From Synchiropus splendidus (taxonomy: Eukaryota > Chordata > Actinopteri > Syngnathiformes > Callionymidae), in the NCBI RefSeq assembly GCF_027744825.2, contig NC_071340.1, forward strand, positions 7,827,501 through 7,891,500: DNA of 64,000 bases, read 5' to 3'. The notes under the pieces are model-generated. The model was given only the letters and a program-made list of their open reading frames with translations, did not search any database and was not told where the DNA came from. Each line of letters opens with the position of its first letter. The stretch's first letter is position 1. A program made the translations under genes and the position numbers. Below are positions 36,901 through 48,908 of the stretch, piece after piece.

Positions 36901-39900
36901 TGTGTTACCTAAAGTAGGGAAAGAATGTGGGAAGCCACACAATGTAGTGCAGAGCAGTGAAGATTCTACACAGCAAATGCACACATTTACTCTAAGATCC
37001 AGCTGTGAGCCTCCTTCTGTGAACAGCAGAAGGCGAAGCGCAAGCTCGGACCAGAGCCTGTAAAACTTCTCCCACTTGACATAATATTATTCAAAAAAAA
37101 CAAGACATGAATACATTTTATATATAACCTTGTTTCATGTGTCACTTGCATAATTAAAAACCATTGTTGTGATCCAAAGAAGTCTTCAGCTCCGCCGACA
37201 GCTCACGTTAATCGTGCGAGACAATTCAACCCTCGCTCGGCTATTCTGCAGCCAGAGAAAATAGCCGTCACTAATGATTTGCTGTGAACCTCAGTGAAAC
37301 ACACACACACGTAATAGCGCCTCCGCTTTGAGCCACCTGCAGCCAAAATGACACTTCCCCGGCCGGGACTTCATTCCCCTCATGACCCTGGCACCTGACA
37401 CGGATCCAGTCTCCTGCAGTCTGCTTTTCTTGCAGCGTCTGTCAGGAGTGCTGAGGTTCAAACAACTTGTGCAGCGACTATTAGTCCACTCTGGCTTCAA
37501 CAGCTCAAGACTTTATTAGTATAGAGTCAGTCAACACAGATCATCAAAGTCCATTGCTGTCAGCGATTTATAGGCATGTGATGCATTTCAATAACATCCT
37601 AAGACTCAGCATGTTCAACAGAAAGACACATAAGGCTTCTTTATAGTCTGCTAAAAACAAAAATCCTGGTTGTTGTTGCAGTAAGTCTGGCGCAGCTTCT
37701 AGGTACACACATGGCCCGGTGGTGACATTAGCACCTGAGCTCGTCTCAGGCATCAGTGGCATCCTAGCGTGAGTACGATTCTCCTGAGGTTTCTGCATCA
37801 ACGTGTGCATAAGCTCCAGTGTGTTTTGCGTGATGTGTTCAAAGTGTGCATGGAATGTTGGAATATTAATCCAGGTTTCTCTAGCCCGGAGTTGCAAAGT
37901 GCAAAGTTCCTCTTCCAGCTGGTAGGATGAGATGTGAAGCAAAAGATGAGGTTTTGGCTGGGAATTCACTTGTATTTGCTCTTCAAATAAACAGTTTTGA
38001 TAGCAGGGTGTTTAGGTCATGACTTCCAATGGAATGGAAATAGAAATAGAAATGGAATTGAAACTGTTCAATTTGCTGTGGACTTTCCACAGCGCAGATG
38101 CAAATGCAGATGCAAACTATGATTTTCTTTTCGGAGAAGCTTCCATAACAGGATGACGTTCCTTCCAAAGAATGATCTCTCCAGCACAAATATGCCGCAA
38201 ATCAGTGGTGTGGGACCAAAGTCATTTTCAATCCCACCCAATGCCCCTTATGCAGCACATGTGACTGCTCATTTACAGTGCTCTTTCTGAAACCATGCTT
38301 CTTTTCCTTCTCTCGACAGGATGGCCTTTTGGAAGTCTCGTCTGCAAATTAAGCGGAATGGTTCAAGGGATCTCGGTGTCAGCTTCTGTCTTCACGCTGG
38401 TTGCCATCGCCGTTGACAGGTAGAATAAATAAGTCAACAAGGCTACGTTCACACGGCGCTGGCATCACTGATATAACCACGAGCTGAGAAAATTCACACC
38501 TCCTGAAACGGCGTTTACACGGAGCCGGCGTCGATGGTCGCGTCAGGCTGTAGTGACCCTGTCGCAGTGGTGATGTTTGTTTTGTGTTATTCCATCTTTT
38601 AGATAAAATGGTGGATCAGATGAGTCGCTGTTCAGCAAAATTAAACAGTGCTTGTCTGTTTCTCAACTCAAATGGATTTGCACTTGGGAGATTCAAGTAG
38701 AAAGAAAATCTTCCTGACTTAAGTTCCACATTTTTGTGCTCAAAATGCCGCCAGTTGGCTCTAAAAGCAAATCCATATTGCAAAAGCTGTGGTTAGATGC
38801 GCAAACACTTTTTTTTCCCCATTAGTTCTGCTTATTCTCCAGTGGAGTCGCAGTGTTCCGTACGGCAACACACACACCCTTAGACAGTATAAAGTCATGG
38901 GGAGAAATGAAAGGACCCAGGTTCACTCCAAAGGGTGCACACGATGTCACTGTGCAATATTTTGTCCACAGCAACTCCGCAGTAGACACTAGAAACCACT
39001 GCCAGTTAACCAGCGAGGAAATGGATGTTACTGGTGCAGCAAAGAGTTGAGGTGTCAGGTTGGAATTTCAGTAGACTCTGAAATACAAAGACGACTAGAC
39101 AATACATACTGTAATGCTGAAGCATTCGGCTGAATCAGGGAATGTTTGGTGGTGAATGGCTCTCAAATTTGCAGATCACAAACAGCTAATGTGTATGAGG
39201 CGCCGAGATGACCTGACGCTTTCCACTGCTACCACAACAGTCGAGGTGCCACACCAAAGTTGCTGCATTTTAACAGGCTAAGCTGCAAAGATGGAGCCTG
39301 ATGTAGTTACTACTTTACACGAGCAGATGGTGGACACCTTTAAGTTCAATCTGAGCGACAATTGTTTGGGAATAAAACCAGCTCTCACACCAATGAAATG
39401 AGAGAGGCTGCACTTACATAGTAGGGACGCCACTTCCAGCAGCCATTTCAGTTGACTATTTTAGGAGCATTTCTTGTCCCTTAAAATACATCAGAATTAA
39501 ACATACATTAGGCAATGCATGAAACTTTAGATGGAATGTTTTTAATGAAATAAGACACAACCTACCAACATTTTCTGTGTACATTTTTTAGAATGTCATT
39601 CATCATTCATAATTATGGATAATATTTATAATATGCTTGCACCATTTAGTTTTTCCCTAAACAGAGTCAGTATATAATGCGGCCACTGGGGAAATTTAAT
39701 TCAATTCGGATCAGAATCTATAAAAGTAATGTTCACTATGACTAATTTTTTTGCCCTCACTTCACTCGATTTTGAACTTAAGGCCAGTGACTACTGTCTT
39801 CTCAAACATGGTCTCTCTTCTCAATCAGATACCGCACTTTCACTTTTTATTCCTGTTTGCCTGCATTTTCACTTCCAAAAAACACAATCTTGCCAGTTCT

Positions 39901-42900
39901 TCATTCAGACAGCAGCGAGCTGCTGAGGCAGTTCAGTAGTCACTCCACACTCAGAGAACGGTCCGGCATCACACAGTTGCTGACGATACTGTCGGCCACA
40001 TGTGCATATTCAGCGCAGTTAGTGGCTCTTATGGGGGACAGGAGGGTGACATGCTCCTGTTAAAACGTCAGGGCAGCTATTTTGCCGTCAGGCACTGCAT
40101 GTGTTGTGATGTCACTCACCCCCAATTTGAAGTCACATGAGCACCACAGGAGAGGCCACAGAATAACTTGCCTGCTTAGAATGGATGTCACCTTTACACA
40201 TCTGTTCGCCGCTTGACTGAAATTACGCCTGGAAATTGTCTTGGCCTTGGGATAAGGGAGAACAGATTATATTGCACCAATATAATGCATACTGTGGCTG
40301 GTGTTTCATAAACCAATATTATATTACAGCAATTTTTTTCATCAGTCAGTGTCCCTTCTTTTCACATCTAAAAATGGCAATAATGGACGTCCTTCACTGG
40401 CCTGCCTGAATAACATCACAGCAATCCCCTGTTTGCAGAGCTGCCTCCTGTAAAAGCCAAATCCGACCTAATACAGGGAGTATGCTCAGATTTGCTTTCA
40501 AGAAAATACATGTATCTTTTCTGTGATTCAGTATTTAAAACTGGTGTGACAGTCACCTCCACCAGCTGCTCAGCAGTGATGTGGCGGGTAGGTCACGGGA
40601 GGTTCTAAGCGTCACACTCTTAGTTGACAGTGTAAATGATATACCCAGAAGGCTGGAGATGGAAATCGTAGCTACTGTTTTTTTTAGTGCCGAGCGCAAG
40701 TGATTTTAATCACTGATTACTTATTCCATCAGAGAATAATACTTTCAGCTGACTGAGTTCATCTTTTCAAAAATATTGTTATGTTTTTTTTTTTTTTGCT
40801 TTCCTTGCATTCGAGATCAGGGCATCCAGGGGACAGTGAACTTTCTTTAGTCACTTGTTCAACCCTATGCATATGTTGAACCATATCTACTGAAGACTGC
40901 AGTTATGCAGGCTCGTGTCTGTGTTTCAAAGTCATCCAGCAGCTCAGTGACTGAAGAGGAGAGTTCATAGGAAGCATTTGCCTGTGTCACCTGAGCGACT
41001 GTTGTTGGTTTAGGTGAGACAACGGGCTGAACTCAATTATTTCTCCTCAAAACTGCCACGTTTGCTGCAGACTGTTTTCACTTCGGTGATGCAGTCGCGA
41101 AATATCATGCAGCTTTCTTAGTGATGTGTGAAGTTTGTCCACAAAGAGAGCACCATCTGCTGAGAGATGTCATTTCAGGGTAGTGAAATGAGAGTCTGCT
41201 GTTGCTATGCCGTGATGGAAGGACGAGTGATGGAGAGACGCAAGGTTAGGAAAGGACATTCACAGCATTCAAGCTGTGAAAAAGCCACTGACTGAGGAAA
41301 AAACAGTTTGATAAAAAAATAGCCATCAAGCCATTGTTTGCCTTTTATCTCATTAAATTGTATTCCGTTTATGAATTATTAATATCATGATGGTGATCTA
41401 ACATTGCTTAATGAGTCTTTATTTGTTGTCAGCTGTGTGGATCACATTTTCCCATGGGGGTCAGAAAGAGTTCACTGAGAAAGGACCCAGCGATGGGTCA
41501 TGAGCAATGAAGGCTAATTGATGCACGTAGTGAACTTCCTCTGACCTGCAGAGTGTGAGCCTCAAAGTACAGAGTCTACTGCTGGCAGGAACTGTGACTG
41601 TGGTTGTAGGTTCAGTTTACATCATGCATCATACGTGTGCTGGCCTGGTGGTTAGATCTGCAGCCTCACAGCAAGAAGGATGGAGGTTTGAATCCAACAT
41701 GCAGTGACTCTTGGAGTGAACCAGCCTGTCGTGCAGAAGTCAACTGACAGTAAAATCACTGTAGTCCAGTCTTTCGAAAAGAGACAAATCCTTTTCTTCA
41801 TCTTGCAGCAGAAACAAAAAAATCAGTACTGAACAGTGATGCCAGCAACGCCTCACTCCACTTTTTTCAATAACATTAATCTAACACTGCTGTGCTAGAT
41901 TAATGCGTGTTGCGTGTTTATTTTTCAAAGTCAAATCGATGAACGTTGTTCTGTCTCACTTGAGAATATCTTAATGTTTCATCTTGTTCATCACAGGTAG
42001 TGGTGGAACAAAAGCTGAACATATAGCACTGTCAACTCCAGGAAAGTCAAGAAAGGCAGGACTCAAAATTAACTAGACGCTGCTGTTTATAAATAAACAG
42101 CTTGTGAATGCGCCACCGCAACTCTGCATGCGACAGTGGAGCTCTGCAGCTACGTTTTAAGCTGTGAGCTTCTACCTCAAAAGATGGCCGAGCTAGGGCC
42201 CCGGGGTCAGTGGCTGCACTCTGAGCAGGCTGTGACCTTTCCCCTACTCTGCAGCTCCGTTGGCATGGCAACGCTCCCCCTGCCTGTCACACACTACACA
42301 TTGAAAGTCAGAAGTGCTGCATCATTATGCTTCAGACGGCCGAGTTAATCACTCCCCGAACAAACGGCAGTATCTCGGATACCGCAGCAGATAGCGAAGA
42401 AATGAATCCTGAGGCTTTTGTCTCCAACTGAGCCGAATTCCATATGTCTGCAGTCTACGGTTTGGCCAGGATGGCGAGTTGAAAATCAATAACTTTGCCA
42501 CGATTTTCCTTGCAAATACATTTTCAATTGTGCCGGGTCCGCTATTGCCCAGCTTCCGCGACTCTCACACAAAATCGGAAAGTGCTACAGTAATTCTGAT
42601 TTTACATTTTACGGGAGAAGACAAGTTTGACTACAGAACTGGTGATTTTCATCTTTTCCACTCTAACCAGCTTTATTGCTCACTCTAACTTTTCGATTTT
42701 TGCCAAGTCTATGGTTATTTGAGCCTGATTTGTGGTCAAATGAAGCGACTTGGCTCTGATCTATCTATTTTAGGGCGACAGAGGACAAGTGCGGCTGCAT
42801 TTTGAGATTCTCGAGGACTCTCTAGCCCCGAATTCAACCGCTCTGCAAGCCGCTGAATTAGGGGCTTTTTTTGGTTGCTTTTGATCCCGGGCCATTTAAT

Positions 42901-44025
42901 TTCAATGGGCCCAAATTTTCCACAAATCCTGGAATTTCATGGCAATGTTGGCACCTGGATCTGAGAAAAGTAATGGCACACCATTCCTGGTGCCAGAAAA
43001 CTACAGTAGGCTCCTTTGAAGAACTGGGTTGATACACAATATGTGGTTATTTCACCTTGAACTGAAAGGGCTTCATCAGAATAAATATGTCCTAGTGTCC
43101 CTCTGACAGTATCAGATCTAGCTTCTCGACTGCGCTTCTTGATCTCTTAACTTGAACCTGATTTCGTTGCAGGTTCCGATGCATCGTCTACCCGTTCAAG
43201 CAAAAGCTGACAATTCCCACGGCGACATTGATAATAGTTGTCATCTGGGTTCTCGCCATTTCCATCATGTGTCCATCTGGAGTGATGCTTCAGGTGACCA
43301 AGGAGCAGACGGTCCAGGTTCTGCTGGGCTATGACAACAAGACAAGCCCTTTTTACTGGTGCAGAGAGAACTGGCCCAACCAGGATATGCGGAAGATTTA
43401 CACCACTGTACTGTTTGCAAACATCTACCTTGCACCGCTTTCGCTCATCGTGATCATGTATGCGCGGATCGGCATCACTCTTTTCAAGACAGCAGTCCCC
43501 AGTGCCGGTAAGCCTGGGCAGGAGAACCGCCACAGCGTGTCAAAGAAGAAGCAGAGGGTGATCAAGATGCTGCTCATCGTGGCGCTGCTTTTCATCCTCT
43601 CCTGGCTTCCTCTGTGGACCCTCATGATGCTGAGCGACTACGCCAGCTTGACTGATCAACAATACAGGATCATCAACATTTACATTTACCCCTTTGCCCA
43701 TTGGCTAGCCTTCTTCAACAGCAGCGTCAACCCCATCATATACGGGTTCTTCAATGAGAATTTCCGCCGAGGATTTCAGTCGGTTTTTAAGTTCAGCCCG
43801 TGCACGGTGGATGGACATCGGAGGATAACCTACTCTCACAGGCTGCAGGGGAACTCGGTGCTTCCGGCTAATAACGCACAAACCTCGCTGGAGCCCATTT
43901 CTCTCAATAGCCTGGAGAAGAATTCTGCAAGGCGACTCAACCATGCGACAGAGCAGAACATGGTGATGGAAGACATTGAAAAAGGCTCTTGCAGTAGTGG
44001 AGGCGTGACTGCTGTGTCTATTTGA
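27251..44025 (+). CDS. npffr2: Neuropeptide FF receptor 2 (class A GPCR), three coding exons joined
   Basis: Joining 27251-27575, 38320-38419 and 43173-44025 gives 1278 nt, or 425 residues plus TGA. This is close to the roughly 420 residues of the shorter mammalian NPFFR2 form. The receptor sits in the plasma membrane, binds RFamide peptides of the NPFF/NPAF type and in the known family couples mainly to Gi/o. Visible class A landmarks: four N-terminal sequons (N7, N14, N19, N30), GN of TM1 (N62), LAVSD of TM2 (D90), Cys117 and Cys205 for the conserved disulfide, DRF instead of DRY at 141-143 (also DRF in human NPFFR2), W167 in TM4, P230 in TM5, SWLP at 285-288 in TM6 and NPIIY at 328-332. 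The extracellular loop 2 stretch around [10 protein letters not shown] and the TM5-TM7 block match NPFFR2 better than NPFFR1. All introns are GT-AG and the phases (1, then 2) are those of the family. The teleost paralogue (a or b) is not resolved. Confidence 0.96.
30098..30223 (+). repeat. Intronic inverted repeat, left arm
   Basis: About 126 bp from ATTTGCTCTGCCCACAAC to CAGTATCGGGT. It is nearly identical to the reverse complement of 34577-34706, differing by a few substitutions and a longer T run in the partner. Similarity stops sharply at both edges, so this looks like two copies of one short repeat unit. Confidence 0.92.
31861..32487 (+). other. Orphan 208-codon open frame in intron
   Basis: An uninterrupted frame of 208 codons from ATG to TAG within npffr2 intron 2, on the sense strand. 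I recognise no domain. It has no clear signal peptide or membrane segment, and composition looks unremarkable. In 64 kb of six-frame sequence one frame of this length is only mildly surprising by chance. It is most likely non-coding. Confidence 0.15.
34577..34706 (-). repeat. Intronic inverted repeat, right arm
   Basis: Reverse-complement partner of 30098-30223, about 4.4 kb away in the same intron. It carries an A10 run (34603-34612) where the left arm has a short T run. Confidence 0.92.
34848..35045. mobile_element. hAT-type MITE with long terminal inverted repeats
   Basis: A 198-bp element with TAGTGATGGGTAGATGAGGT at the left and a matching inverted GATACCTATCAACCCATCACTA type right end. 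The inversion extends into ATCATGAAAC and, farther in, TTTTCAGAGGTCAC/GTGGCCTCTGAAAA. Flanks ATTTGTAA and ATTTATTA agree at 6 of 8 bases. It has no coding capacity. Confidence 0.85.
35395..36264. mobile_element. Non-autonomous hAT element with CCGATCA subterminal repeats
   Basis: An 870-bp element with left end TAGGGATGCTGTGATCAG and inverted right end TAAGGATTCTCAGATCGA (12 of 18). Flanks GTTTTGTT and GTTTCATT agree at 6 of 8. Subterminal regions contain repeated CCGATCAC/GTGATCGG words in both orientations, as transposase-binding repeats often do. No transposase frame is present. Confidence 0.75.
36830..36892. repeat. (TA)31 microsatellite
   Basis: Uninterrupted TA repeat followed by a run of nine or more T, within npffr2 intron 2. 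Likely polymorphic and cruciform-prone. Confidence 0.98.
38034..38118. repeat. Degenerate GAAATA / GCAGAT hexamer repeats
   Basis: Short imperfect tandem arrays at about 38034-38060 and 38094-38118, some 200 bp upstream of npffr2 coding exon 2. Confidence 0.6.
38320..38419 (+). CDS. npffr2: npffr2 coding exon 2: ECL1 and TM3 to DR(F)
   Basis: A 100-nt exon encoding Gly109 (split) through Asp141 and the first two bases of Arg142. It has the ECL1 WPFG motif, the disulfide Cys117 (3.25) and TM3, ending in the [11 protein letters not shown] signature. The acceptor is a pyrimidine-rich run ending CGACAG at 38319 and the donor is GACAG|GTAGAA at 38419/38420. The spacing of 25 residues from Cys117 to Arg142 is exactly the class A 3.25-to-3.50 distance, which confirms both splice sites. 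Confidence 0.96.
41640..41697 (+). mobile_element. tRNA-derived SINE-like fragment
   Basis: Has an A-box-like GGTGGTTAG and a B-box-like GGTTTGAATCC (41685-41695), joined by the GCCTCACAGCAAGAAGG phrase common in fish tRNA-related repeats. It is too short and diverged to be a functional tRNA gene. Confidence 0.5.
42000..43000. other. Probable old repeat-derived block
   Basis: GC content is locally higher, with stretches such as GGGCCCCGGGGTC and a segment near 42885-42935 (CCATTTAATTTCAATGGGCCC) that resembles widespread fish repeats. Termini are not definable. Confidence 0.3.
43173..44025 (+). CDS. npffr2: npffr2 coding exon 3: ICL2, TM4-TM7, helix 8, C-tail
   Basis: Encodes the last base of Arg142 through the TGA at 44023-44025. 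It starts with FRCIVYPFK of intracellular loop 2, then TM4 (about 157-177, W167), ECL2 with Cys205 and a sequon at N197, TM5 (about 219-241), a basic third intracellular loop containing SKKKQR (265-270), TM6 (about 271-297), TM7 ending NPIIY (328-332), helix 8 ([10 protein letters not shown], about 334-343), a possible palmitoylation Cys352 and a Ser/Asn-rich tail. The acceptor is TTTCGTTGCAG at 43172. The last residues, ending VSI, resemble a weak class II PDZ ligand, which is speculative. Confidence 0.97.
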
Positions 44026-44730
44026 TGATGCAGAACACACTGAATCGTAAAAGAAAGTGAGCTTATAAAACATGACTGGAAGTATCAATCAGTGCAGGTA
44101 GCTACCTCAGCGTTTCCTCCTCTCAGATTCCAGTTGAAAGGAGAGTTGAAAGCGCAACTCATAATAACAATTGGCCTGTCACCAACTGGTAGTGATAGAT
44201 TTGTTAGCAACAGTGGTGACACACGGTTCTGTATTCCTATGATATGAAGTGCAAAACACGCATGTCGCGTGACGTCAAAAAAGCAGATTTCAGAAGTCGG
44301 ATTCAAAACTCAACTTTCACATCACACGCAAATGAAGCTGTCAGAGGGCACAGCCAGATTAGTCAGTACAGTATACTGCATTACTTCAACAGCATGCTGG
44401 ATACATTCTATTGGAAGTTAAATCAGCTGACACTCATCGAGATGACTTGGAGTTTATGCCCTTCATAGGGCACCATACGTGGTCACTGGGGCAAAATCCA
44501 TTCCATTCACTGCACTGAGTTTCAAAAGTTTGGGGAACTTAAATGTGATTAGATTGTGATAGCAAAATGAAATTTGGCTGGCAAAAACACAACATACTAA
44601 CAAAAAACAAAACCCATAAATATCATTGTTGTATTCAGAAGAGACAACAAAAGATGAGCCATTTTTTCTGAAATCTGCTTTGCATACTGTAAATTAATGA
44701 GCTGCTATAATAAATGAAACCATAACTGGA
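44026..44730 (+). other. npffr2: npffr2 3' untranslated region (estimated)
   Basis: This follows the TGA at 44023-44025 and runs to just past the first canonical AATAAA at 44709. It has no coding potential of its own. The true end could lie farther downstream if a later signal is used. Confidence 0.5.
44709..44714 (+). terminator. npffr2: Candidate polyadenylation signal for npffr2
   Basis: First canonical AATAAA after the npffr2 stop codon, about 685 nt downstream. I did not confirm a downstream GU-rich element. Later AATAAA motifs in the 46-kb region are less likely to belong to this transcript. Confidence 0.4.
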
Positions 44731-45860
44731 TCACAAGCCTCTTATGAATGTCAGTGTAAATCCTAGATAGAGTTGTTTCTCATGTTTTTGTTTTGTTTTT
44801 CTGTGTCGTACAGGTGCTAGAAAATAATCTCTCTGACGTCCATTACCCATCCAAAATGTGAACCTGCAGCTACGCAACTAGTGCAATTGTGCGGTCATTT
44901 ACATGGACAAAACAAGTTGAAAAAAAATAGTGTCTAAATTGTGTTATTGATGTTATTGTGTTCACGTTTCATACAACATGTAAATGTGCAATTTCTGTTC
45001 ATGTGCCTTCAAACTACGGTTCAACAACCCAGCAAATATAAGCGTTTTCTTTGCTTTTCAAAAACATAATTCACAAAGTAAGCAGACTCAATCCTCACGG
45101 ATATTGAAGACCCAATCATACGCCAACTGATGTAATATAATATCAACATTTTTCTGTGAAGAAGTACCAGAATATAATCCCTCATCGTTTCAAGCAGGTC
45201 ATGGCACAGCTAGGTAGCTTTACAGCTGGCAGAAATTCAAGTAAGCTTCTCATACGCTCATGTAAGTTAACTTCAAAAGCACGTAGCAGACTCGTGTGCA
45301 GGAGGACAAGAATATGAAGAATAACGTTTTTTTTTTTTGGTTTTCTTTGTGCGCAAGAGCCGTTCGACCGTGCCGTGTTTTGGCAATTACTAAACAGAAC
45401 AGGATTGTTTCCCAGGTCAGAGTGTGTCACGTCTCTTCTCTCTGAGTGCAGAGATGAGTGGCTGTGAGAACAGGAGGAATGAGGCCCACTGCCACCCTGC
45501 CCCGCTTCATTACTCGCCCTTGCTGAGATGTCTCCATAGTTCACACCCAGACTGAGTTTATGGTCTGGTTGACTGACACTCGGATAAATCCGCTTACAGT
45601 ACACACCATAACAGAAGTAGATGTTTATGAGCTGCAGATCATTCTGGAGTCGGCATCAGGAGCCATGACAGAGCAGGCTTGGTGAGGTGTCTCTGAACGC
45701 TCTCTGAAGCTTATTTCAATCCCTCTGATGAAGCACATTGTTGTTGACTCAAAGTGAGCAAGAATGCCCCGCAGTTCATTTTATCATTTCACATTGCTTT
45801 CAGCTGTAGAAACCAGTGTTTTAAATGAGGCCTATTAGTCGTACAAGTGGAATAGCTCTA
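44731..45860. other. Intergenic, no gene recognised
   Basis: Unique-looking sequence. A 140-codon minus-strand frame at 45182-45604 has no recognisable domain. Confidence 0.4.
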
Positions 45861-46452
45861 TCGTAATTTCCGGACTATTCACTGCTACTTTTTTCTTGCG
45901 GTCCGAACCCTGCGGCTTATACAACACCGCTGATATATGGATTTTTACAGGCTAAAGAGCGTCATGCTGCCAAAATATTGAGCCACGTCACATCAAACCA
46001 ATGAAATCACAGGTGTTTTATGGACCTGAAAGCGCACAAAATGCGCTCTTTTCACACGCGTGTCACGGCACCGCCAACAGAGCCAATCTCCTTGAGGACA
46101 GGAGCTGAGAAGCAACAGCTGAGACTGGCTGTGGTGCCGGACATGTGTGTTTTGAGTGCTTTTTTGTCAATAAACAATAGATGTGAGGACTTCATGATTC
46201 AAGTTCAGAACATTGCCAAGTTTGTTTCATGAGTCAGTCTCCATTCCAGACCCAGTTTTCAAAACTAGTTTAGAACTGATTCTCATGTATTTTTAAACCT
46301 TGGTGCATCACTGACCTTTCTACGTGGCAGACAGCACCACTGCACCTGCGGCTTATAGACTGGTGCGGCTTATGTATGAACAAGATCTATTTTCCTTCCT
46401 AAATTTACTGGATACGGCTGATATTTTGGTTCAGATCAGATTATGACCGTAA
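45861..46452. mobile_element. Degraded DNA-transposon copy (CGGACTAT...GCGGCTTATA family)
   Basis: Starts CGTAATTTCCGGACTATTC and contains several GCGGCTTATA-type motifs (45911, 46348, 46367). The right end is GATACGGCTGATATT, a decayed inverted match to the left. The left third aligns with part of the element at 22617-23592 (GAACCCTGYGGCTTA and CCAATGAAA words). No target duplication was resolved. Confidence 0.5.
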
Positions 46453-48904
46453 ACACAAGTGCAAAGTCATACAGTACACATGGAAATATAGAAGAAACAA
46501 CTGTAGCACAAAAAGGATGAGGAAAGGGGAATTATGGATCAATGGCAACAAAAGAAATTCTTGCCAGAATAGACATGGAAACTCAAAACTGGAAAATAAA
46601 TTGATCAATGCAATTCATTCGAGAGTATTTCATGTTTCATATTTTTCCAAATTTAAATTCTTTGTGTTATAGGTTGTATTATGTCTCATTTTACTATTTT
46701 ACAACCAGAACAAAACACAGCTTCAAACTTTGAGGCCACAACATGAACTTCCATTTATATTTCAATAGAATAATCACGCTCATGTACGACTTCAAAACTC
46801 CTATGTTTGCCACAAATAAAAATGAAGATTAGACACTCTTTTCTGAATGTAACAACTTTGTATTTAATGTGCCTGTAATTTACAACAAAAAAAATGGAAA
46901 CAAAAAAGTTCTGCTTCAGTGTTTTAAGACGTGTTGGTCGGTTTTTATCTCAGTGGCGTCTGCATGCAAATATCTGTCGTGAGTGCTCTTTCTGTGTCTA
47001 TTGAATAAGAAAAACAACACCTTGGTAAAAATGTCAGGACACTGCGGGAGGTTGCTCCCAGACAAGGAAGAGATTTGAAATCTTACAATGCAAACTTTAT
47101 AGTGTCCTTTTTAATTTGTGAAGGGCTACTTTCCATCACACCGTCTGTGACCGTAACTTTTTGATTGTCAGCACGAAAAGAGGATTTGCCAGATGGCGCT
47201 TTGATGATGTAATCTCCTGTAAATATGTTTCAAGAGAATTCATAAGTATGTGATACGACAAACTGCTGTGCCTCGAGGGGGCGGGGACAAACTCCTTAAA
47301 TGGAAGTCAAGGTCTATTTGTCCATGCATTGTTGAGTTCATTCAATATGAAAACAACAACACAAATTCTTCAAAAAAAATGAAATGAATGCAATTTAATT
47401 ATTTTCAGGTTCCGATTTTTTTCTCCTATTTTAAGATAGGATTTAACTAGGATTACAAACCATACTTATCACTTCAACACTAGTGCTAAAACTAAACAAG
47501 ACTTTGGTGTTACCCTGTGACACCGTCCACTGTGTCCTCAACTCTTCTTACAGGTGGGATTGGCTCAGCCCATGGAGTGACTTGAGTTAACTTGAGTGAA
47601 CTTTTTGTGACTTCTGAATTTTCCCTTAAAACCCCCCACAAATAATCTAGCTCTTTATTTTTAATTCTGTCAATTCAATTCCCTGTTGAGAGATCAAATT
47701 GCACTGCTGGACCCCACGTTTGGTCTCATTGTTTTTCAATTAAAAAGGCACATACAGGGTTGCAACTTGACAACAGTATTGATTTGGGTATTCGACAACT
47801 CTTTGGAGTAAACAAAAATAATGTTTTTCAAATTGTAAAAAAATCTGTTTATCTTTCTTATCTGTCTGTGATTTATACTTAGCTACCTTTATTTTGTCTG
47901 CAACAATAAACCTCAAAATTCCTCATCCTGAGCCTTTTTTGCCAGAATAATTTTGGTGTTGTATGGCATTCAATTGGACTTGGCTCTTCTCTCTATATTC
48001 CTTTAAAATAGTTTGTTTAGTTACAAAGATATTTTACATCTGCCATAGCCTACTTCTCTCATTGTAATTGTTCCCAAACTCCATGTATTTGGTGGCAGAT
48101 GTTTACTGATACTCAGGCTCAGAAGGGAAAACGTTAAGGAGATGTGAAAGCTAAGCACAATGAGATGTGTGGAAACGTCCAGTGTTGAATACATCTATCA
48201 CCGGTATGTTACAGCCATCGACCAAAGAACTCCGTTGTAGCCATGTCAGCCACTCAGTTGATTCGTATCGGGCTTTAAACCAAGAACTGAATTATCCATA
48301 GCACTTTATTTTTCTGAATAAAACAAACCACACCACATAAACGCTCGTATCACAGCAGCTGGAATGTTCGTGCATTCTGACTAACTAGATCATTATCGCC
48401 AACCATTGTCGCATTGTGAGCTGCTTTTAGTTTCCTTTCTGAAGAAGATGAGTCCAGAAGGATTTGTTTAAAAAAGGAACAGAAATGCCTTTTTTCAATG
48501 ATGTTTGAAAATTGTTTGAATTGTTTTCAAAACTGTCATTTTGTGGAGAATAAAACCGTAGCAAACCCTTATTTATTGATGATCGTCAAATGTCTCATTT
48601 TTCATATGTATTTCATGTAGAACTTAGAGCTTGCTACGCTGTCAAAATGACAAACATAATAAAAACTAAATTGGTGTTCATTTGTTGTTCGTTCAGACAA
48701 ATTTGTTGTGGCTGTTTCCTGTGCTGCATTAAGTCACCCTTCATCCTACATTCCCTCTGAAGGATTTACATAGACAGATATTTATATTTCTAAACTGTTA
48801 TACATATAATTAATAAATCCTTTAAAGTGACAATCCTGGCCCTTCAAACCAAATCCGGAGGTCTCTGCTGAAATGGAATTTGAAATTTGGGTTAAGAAAT
48901 CCTT

Positions 48905-48908
<4 letters not shown>
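46453..48908. other. AT-rich intergenic, nothing specific
   Basis: No open frame over 60 codons of note, no RNA gene and no recognisable transposon. Confidence 0.4.

Larger units (their letters stand above)
27576..38319 (+). other. npffr2: npffr2 intron between coding exons 1 and 2 (10.7 kb)
   Basis: Starts GTGAGC and ends CGACAG, phase 1. It contains the 126-bp inverted repeat pair (30098-30223 and 34577-34706), a hAT MITE (34848-35045), a hAT element (35395-36264), a (TA)n tract (36830-36892) and a 208-codon orphan open frame (31861-32487). The rest is unique-looking AT-rich DNA. Confidence 0.93.
38420..43172 (+). other. npffr2: npffr2 intron between coding exons 2 and 3 (4.75 kb)
   Basis: Starts GTAGAA and ends TTGCAG, phase 2. 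It holds a tRNA-like SINE fragment (about 41640-41697) and a probable repeat-derived, more GC-rich stretch at about 42000-43000. No coding exon was recognised inside. Confidence 0.93.

Noticed and set aside
36531..37063. 128-codon frame ending in IYIYIY
   Set aside because: About half is the (TA)31 tract, and the remainder has no recognisable domain.
41640..41697. Functional tRNA gene
   Set aside because: Only box-like motifs remain. No complete cloverleaf could be drawn.
43147..44088. Minus-strand frames of 127-128 codons
   Set aside because: They are antisense shadows of npffr2 coding exon 3.
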